Below are positions 62,172 through 64,000 of a DNA stretch of 64,000 nt, in pieces (position 1 is the first letter of the stretch; every line of letters starts with the position of its first letter). The stretch comes from Adiantum capillus-veneris. Lineage: Eukaryota > Streptophyta > Polypodiopsida > Polypodiales > Pteridaceae. A model generated the notes under the pieces. That model made no database searches and was not told the DNA's origin. It saw only the letters and a list, made by a program, of their open reading frames with translations. A program made the position numbers and the translations under genes. The stretch is taken from assembly GCA_014529385.2 (NCBI GenBank), contig CM043944.1, positions 46,045,268-46,109,267 of the forward strand, given 5' to 3'.

Positions 62172-64000
62172 ATGTCTTCCGACACTCGCAAGGGTTCTTC
62201 TTCTTCAACAAGGTTCACAACCATTGTGGAAAATGATTCAAAATCTCCTAAGTGTGGAGATAGCAACACAACCACCCAACCAACGACATCGAAAACCATG
62301 ATCATGACATACTTGCTATGCCAGAGACCGTAAACAAACAAGGCGAAGACTTACGAGCACTTGCAATTGAGAATAGCACACTAAGGTTACTTGTGGTTGA
62401 TAACGAGAATCTCAAGTGGACACTTGAGATGCAAACAACATGTTTGATGCAACTTCAAGAGGAAGTCAAAGGAATATAAACGCTCTCTTGTGGACTTGAA
62501 TGCTTTGAAGGAGCGCATAAGCAAAGTAGAGCATGACCATGTATTGAAAGAGGAGAAATTTGACACCATGAGCCAGGATGTATGCGACATGAAAAATGTA
62601 TGCACAAACAAGTTTTGGGCTGATGTATGTGGTAACAATGTGGTTCCTAATTTCACACTCATGCAAGCTATGGTTCAAACAAAGAATGTTGAGAATGTGG
62701 ATGTGGAGGAGTTGAAGGAACGGAAGCGACGTTCCAAGAAGATTGTTATTTGTGGAATTCCCGAAGAGAAGTTAGAGACACCTCCTTTTCTTGCCATTGT
62801 TATCGAAGATTTCTTCAAAACCCACTTTGGCATGTCCGGAGTTATGGTCTATGGAGCACATAGAGTGGGGAAGCAAGGAGCTCTTCACTCGGGAGAATGG
62901 CCAATTGTATGCACCATGCTAGATGAGACCAAACGAAAGATTATCCTTGATAATAGTTGAATCTATTTGAGAGATACAAAATGTTTTATATGTGAAGATC
63001 GCACTATTAAGCAACAAAATATGCGTCGCAAGGCATATGATGAGAAGAGTAAGAAAAACAAGGAGATCTCTAACGAAGAAAATGTGCCCAAGGAGGAGGC
63101 AAGTCCCTTGAACAAATAGAGATGTGTGACCTATGAGACCGAGTTACAATTGAAAATATACTTTTGGAATTGTAATGGATACCCATGGAATGCGGGGGTT
63201 GGCATTAATGAACCAACAAGAAAAGCCAATATTGTACTTGTTGTTGAAACTTGGGAGCATGAGACACAAAGGATTAACGGCTTGGAGTATTATAATGTAC
63301 ATGCATTGATGTGGTCAAAGAATCTCAAGCAATGAAGAGGGCAAAGAGGGGTAGCATGTATGGTTAAGAAAGGATTGGAAGATTTTGTATCAATTGTGAA
63401 AGATGACAAGTACAAACGTTATGTATGGCTAAAAATTATGACATCAAAAAAAGCACCTATTTTTGTAGCCGGTTGCTACATTCCTCATCACGATTCTTCC
63501 TTTTAAGATTGCATGGATAGAGATCAGTCATTTTTTTATTCAGAAGAGGACATTGCTTATTTCAAAGGTGAAGGTGATGTTATTGTATTTGGGAATATGA
63601 ATGCTCGCACAAAAACATTGCAATATAATACTCAACAATTTGATATGCCATATATTTCAAGGGAGTTGGAGGAAGTTCACTTGTGTGATCGTACTTCAAT
63701 GGATGAGAAAGAGCCAGATCACTATAGAAATTTACTTTTACATAAGTGTAATAGCACGGGTATGCTCATTGCCAATGATGTATCTTTGTGGAGTGGAACC
63801 AATGGATTTACATGTAGGAAACATAATGGGGACACTGTGATTGACTATATGCTACTCTTCGAAGCCATCATGTATCGCATAAAGAGTTTTATGTTTGGCC
63901 AATGGACCCCGGGATCCGACCATCGGACCTTATATAATAGATCACTCAAAAGGTGGTTTGATAAAGAATGTCAAGATGCTAGAAAGTCCTTGATAAAGCT
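62172..64000 (+). mobile_element. second LINE, ORF1 and endonuclease region (runs off window)
   Basis: ORF1 starts near 62172 (MSSDTRKGSSSS) and, through frame changes, gives a coiled-coil-like segment (LRALAIENSTLRLLVVDNE). The main frame is 62490-62960, with KKIVICGIPEEKL resembling an L1-type RNA-binding fold. An endonuclease follows (63150: IYFWNCNGYPWNAG, IVLVVETWEHE; then VDFG-like FGNMNART, and GSDHRTL at about 63915, the catalytic His). RT would lie beyond 64000. Stops at 62958, 63118 and elsewhere indicate decay. Not the same family as the 25.6-kb LINE. Confidence 0.65.
62490..62960 (+). pseudogene. LINE ORF1 central frame
   Basis: The 156-residue frame is a charged helix (LNALKERISKVEHDHVLKEE) followed by RRSKKIVICGIPEEKLETPP and VYGAHRVGK, a pattern like the RRM-type domain of non-LTR ORF1 proteins (I..GIPE....). 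An earlier frame (62340-62480) supplies the upstream coiled coil. Confidence 0.5.

Overview
The window is nuclear DNA from a land plant with a large, transposon-rich genome. I see no operons, no ribosomal or tRNA gene clusters and no CRISPR. The evidence is spliceosomal introns, Ty1/copia and Ty3/gypsy LTR retrotransposons, plant-type L1 LINEs with a DUF4283-like ORF1, and a decayed pentatricopeptide-repeat gene of the PLS type. The wording of the PPR remnant and the very long intron make a fern my best guess. That is inference, not proof.

One host gene can be modelled with confidence. It encodes a 432-residue F-box/WD40 protein on the + strand, from 31870 to 59151, in nine exons whose coding lengths sum to 1299 nt with every phase matching. 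It resembles the Arabidopsis family represented by At3g52030. The F-box itself is split: exon 1 (31870-31991) ends inside the codon of the conserved tryptophan, and exon 2 starts at 56943. Intron 1 is therefore 24,951 bp and is packed with mobile elements. The WD40 half occupies eight compact exons (56943-59151).

Layout. 1-5188: two copies of a 2.1-kb direct repeat. 5191-7231: a LINE scrap and a minus-strand copia remnant. 8331-16042: the 5' part of a Ty3/gypsy element (LTR, tRNA-Asp-type primer site, a long leader with a repeated perfect palindrome, gag, protease), truncated before reverse transcriptase. 16039-18696: an inverted gypsy remnant. 18697-22600: two copia remnants, one split by a CACTA-ended DNA element. 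23950-24990: PPR pseudogene. 25600-31071: a nearly full-length but broken L1-type LINE. 31579-31991: microsatellite and exon 1. Inside intron 1: a copia remnant (32881-33960); a tandem pair of short LTR elements (34736-45120) whose second LTR is split by a complete chromodomain gypsy element (36559-44626, 5-bp target duplication), which itself carries a hAT-like MITE; a second CATAG-ended MITE-like element (47864-48343); a tandem LTR-internal-LTR-internal-LTR array (49725-54230) with a third such MITE; and a pol-less gypsy derivative (54231-56920). 59152-64000: the gene's 3' flank, a poly-G tract, and the 5' part of a second LINE running off the window.

I did not find a new enzymatic system. 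The most unusual structures are the F-box gene split by the giant intron, the palindrome array in the gypsy leader, a family of CATAG-ended MITEs with 8-bp target duplications (one with an empty site visible in the window), an apparently non-autonomous copia lineage lacking integrase and reverse transcriptase, and a pol-less LTR array that shares LTR, primer-site and leader motifs with the neighbouring chromovirus.
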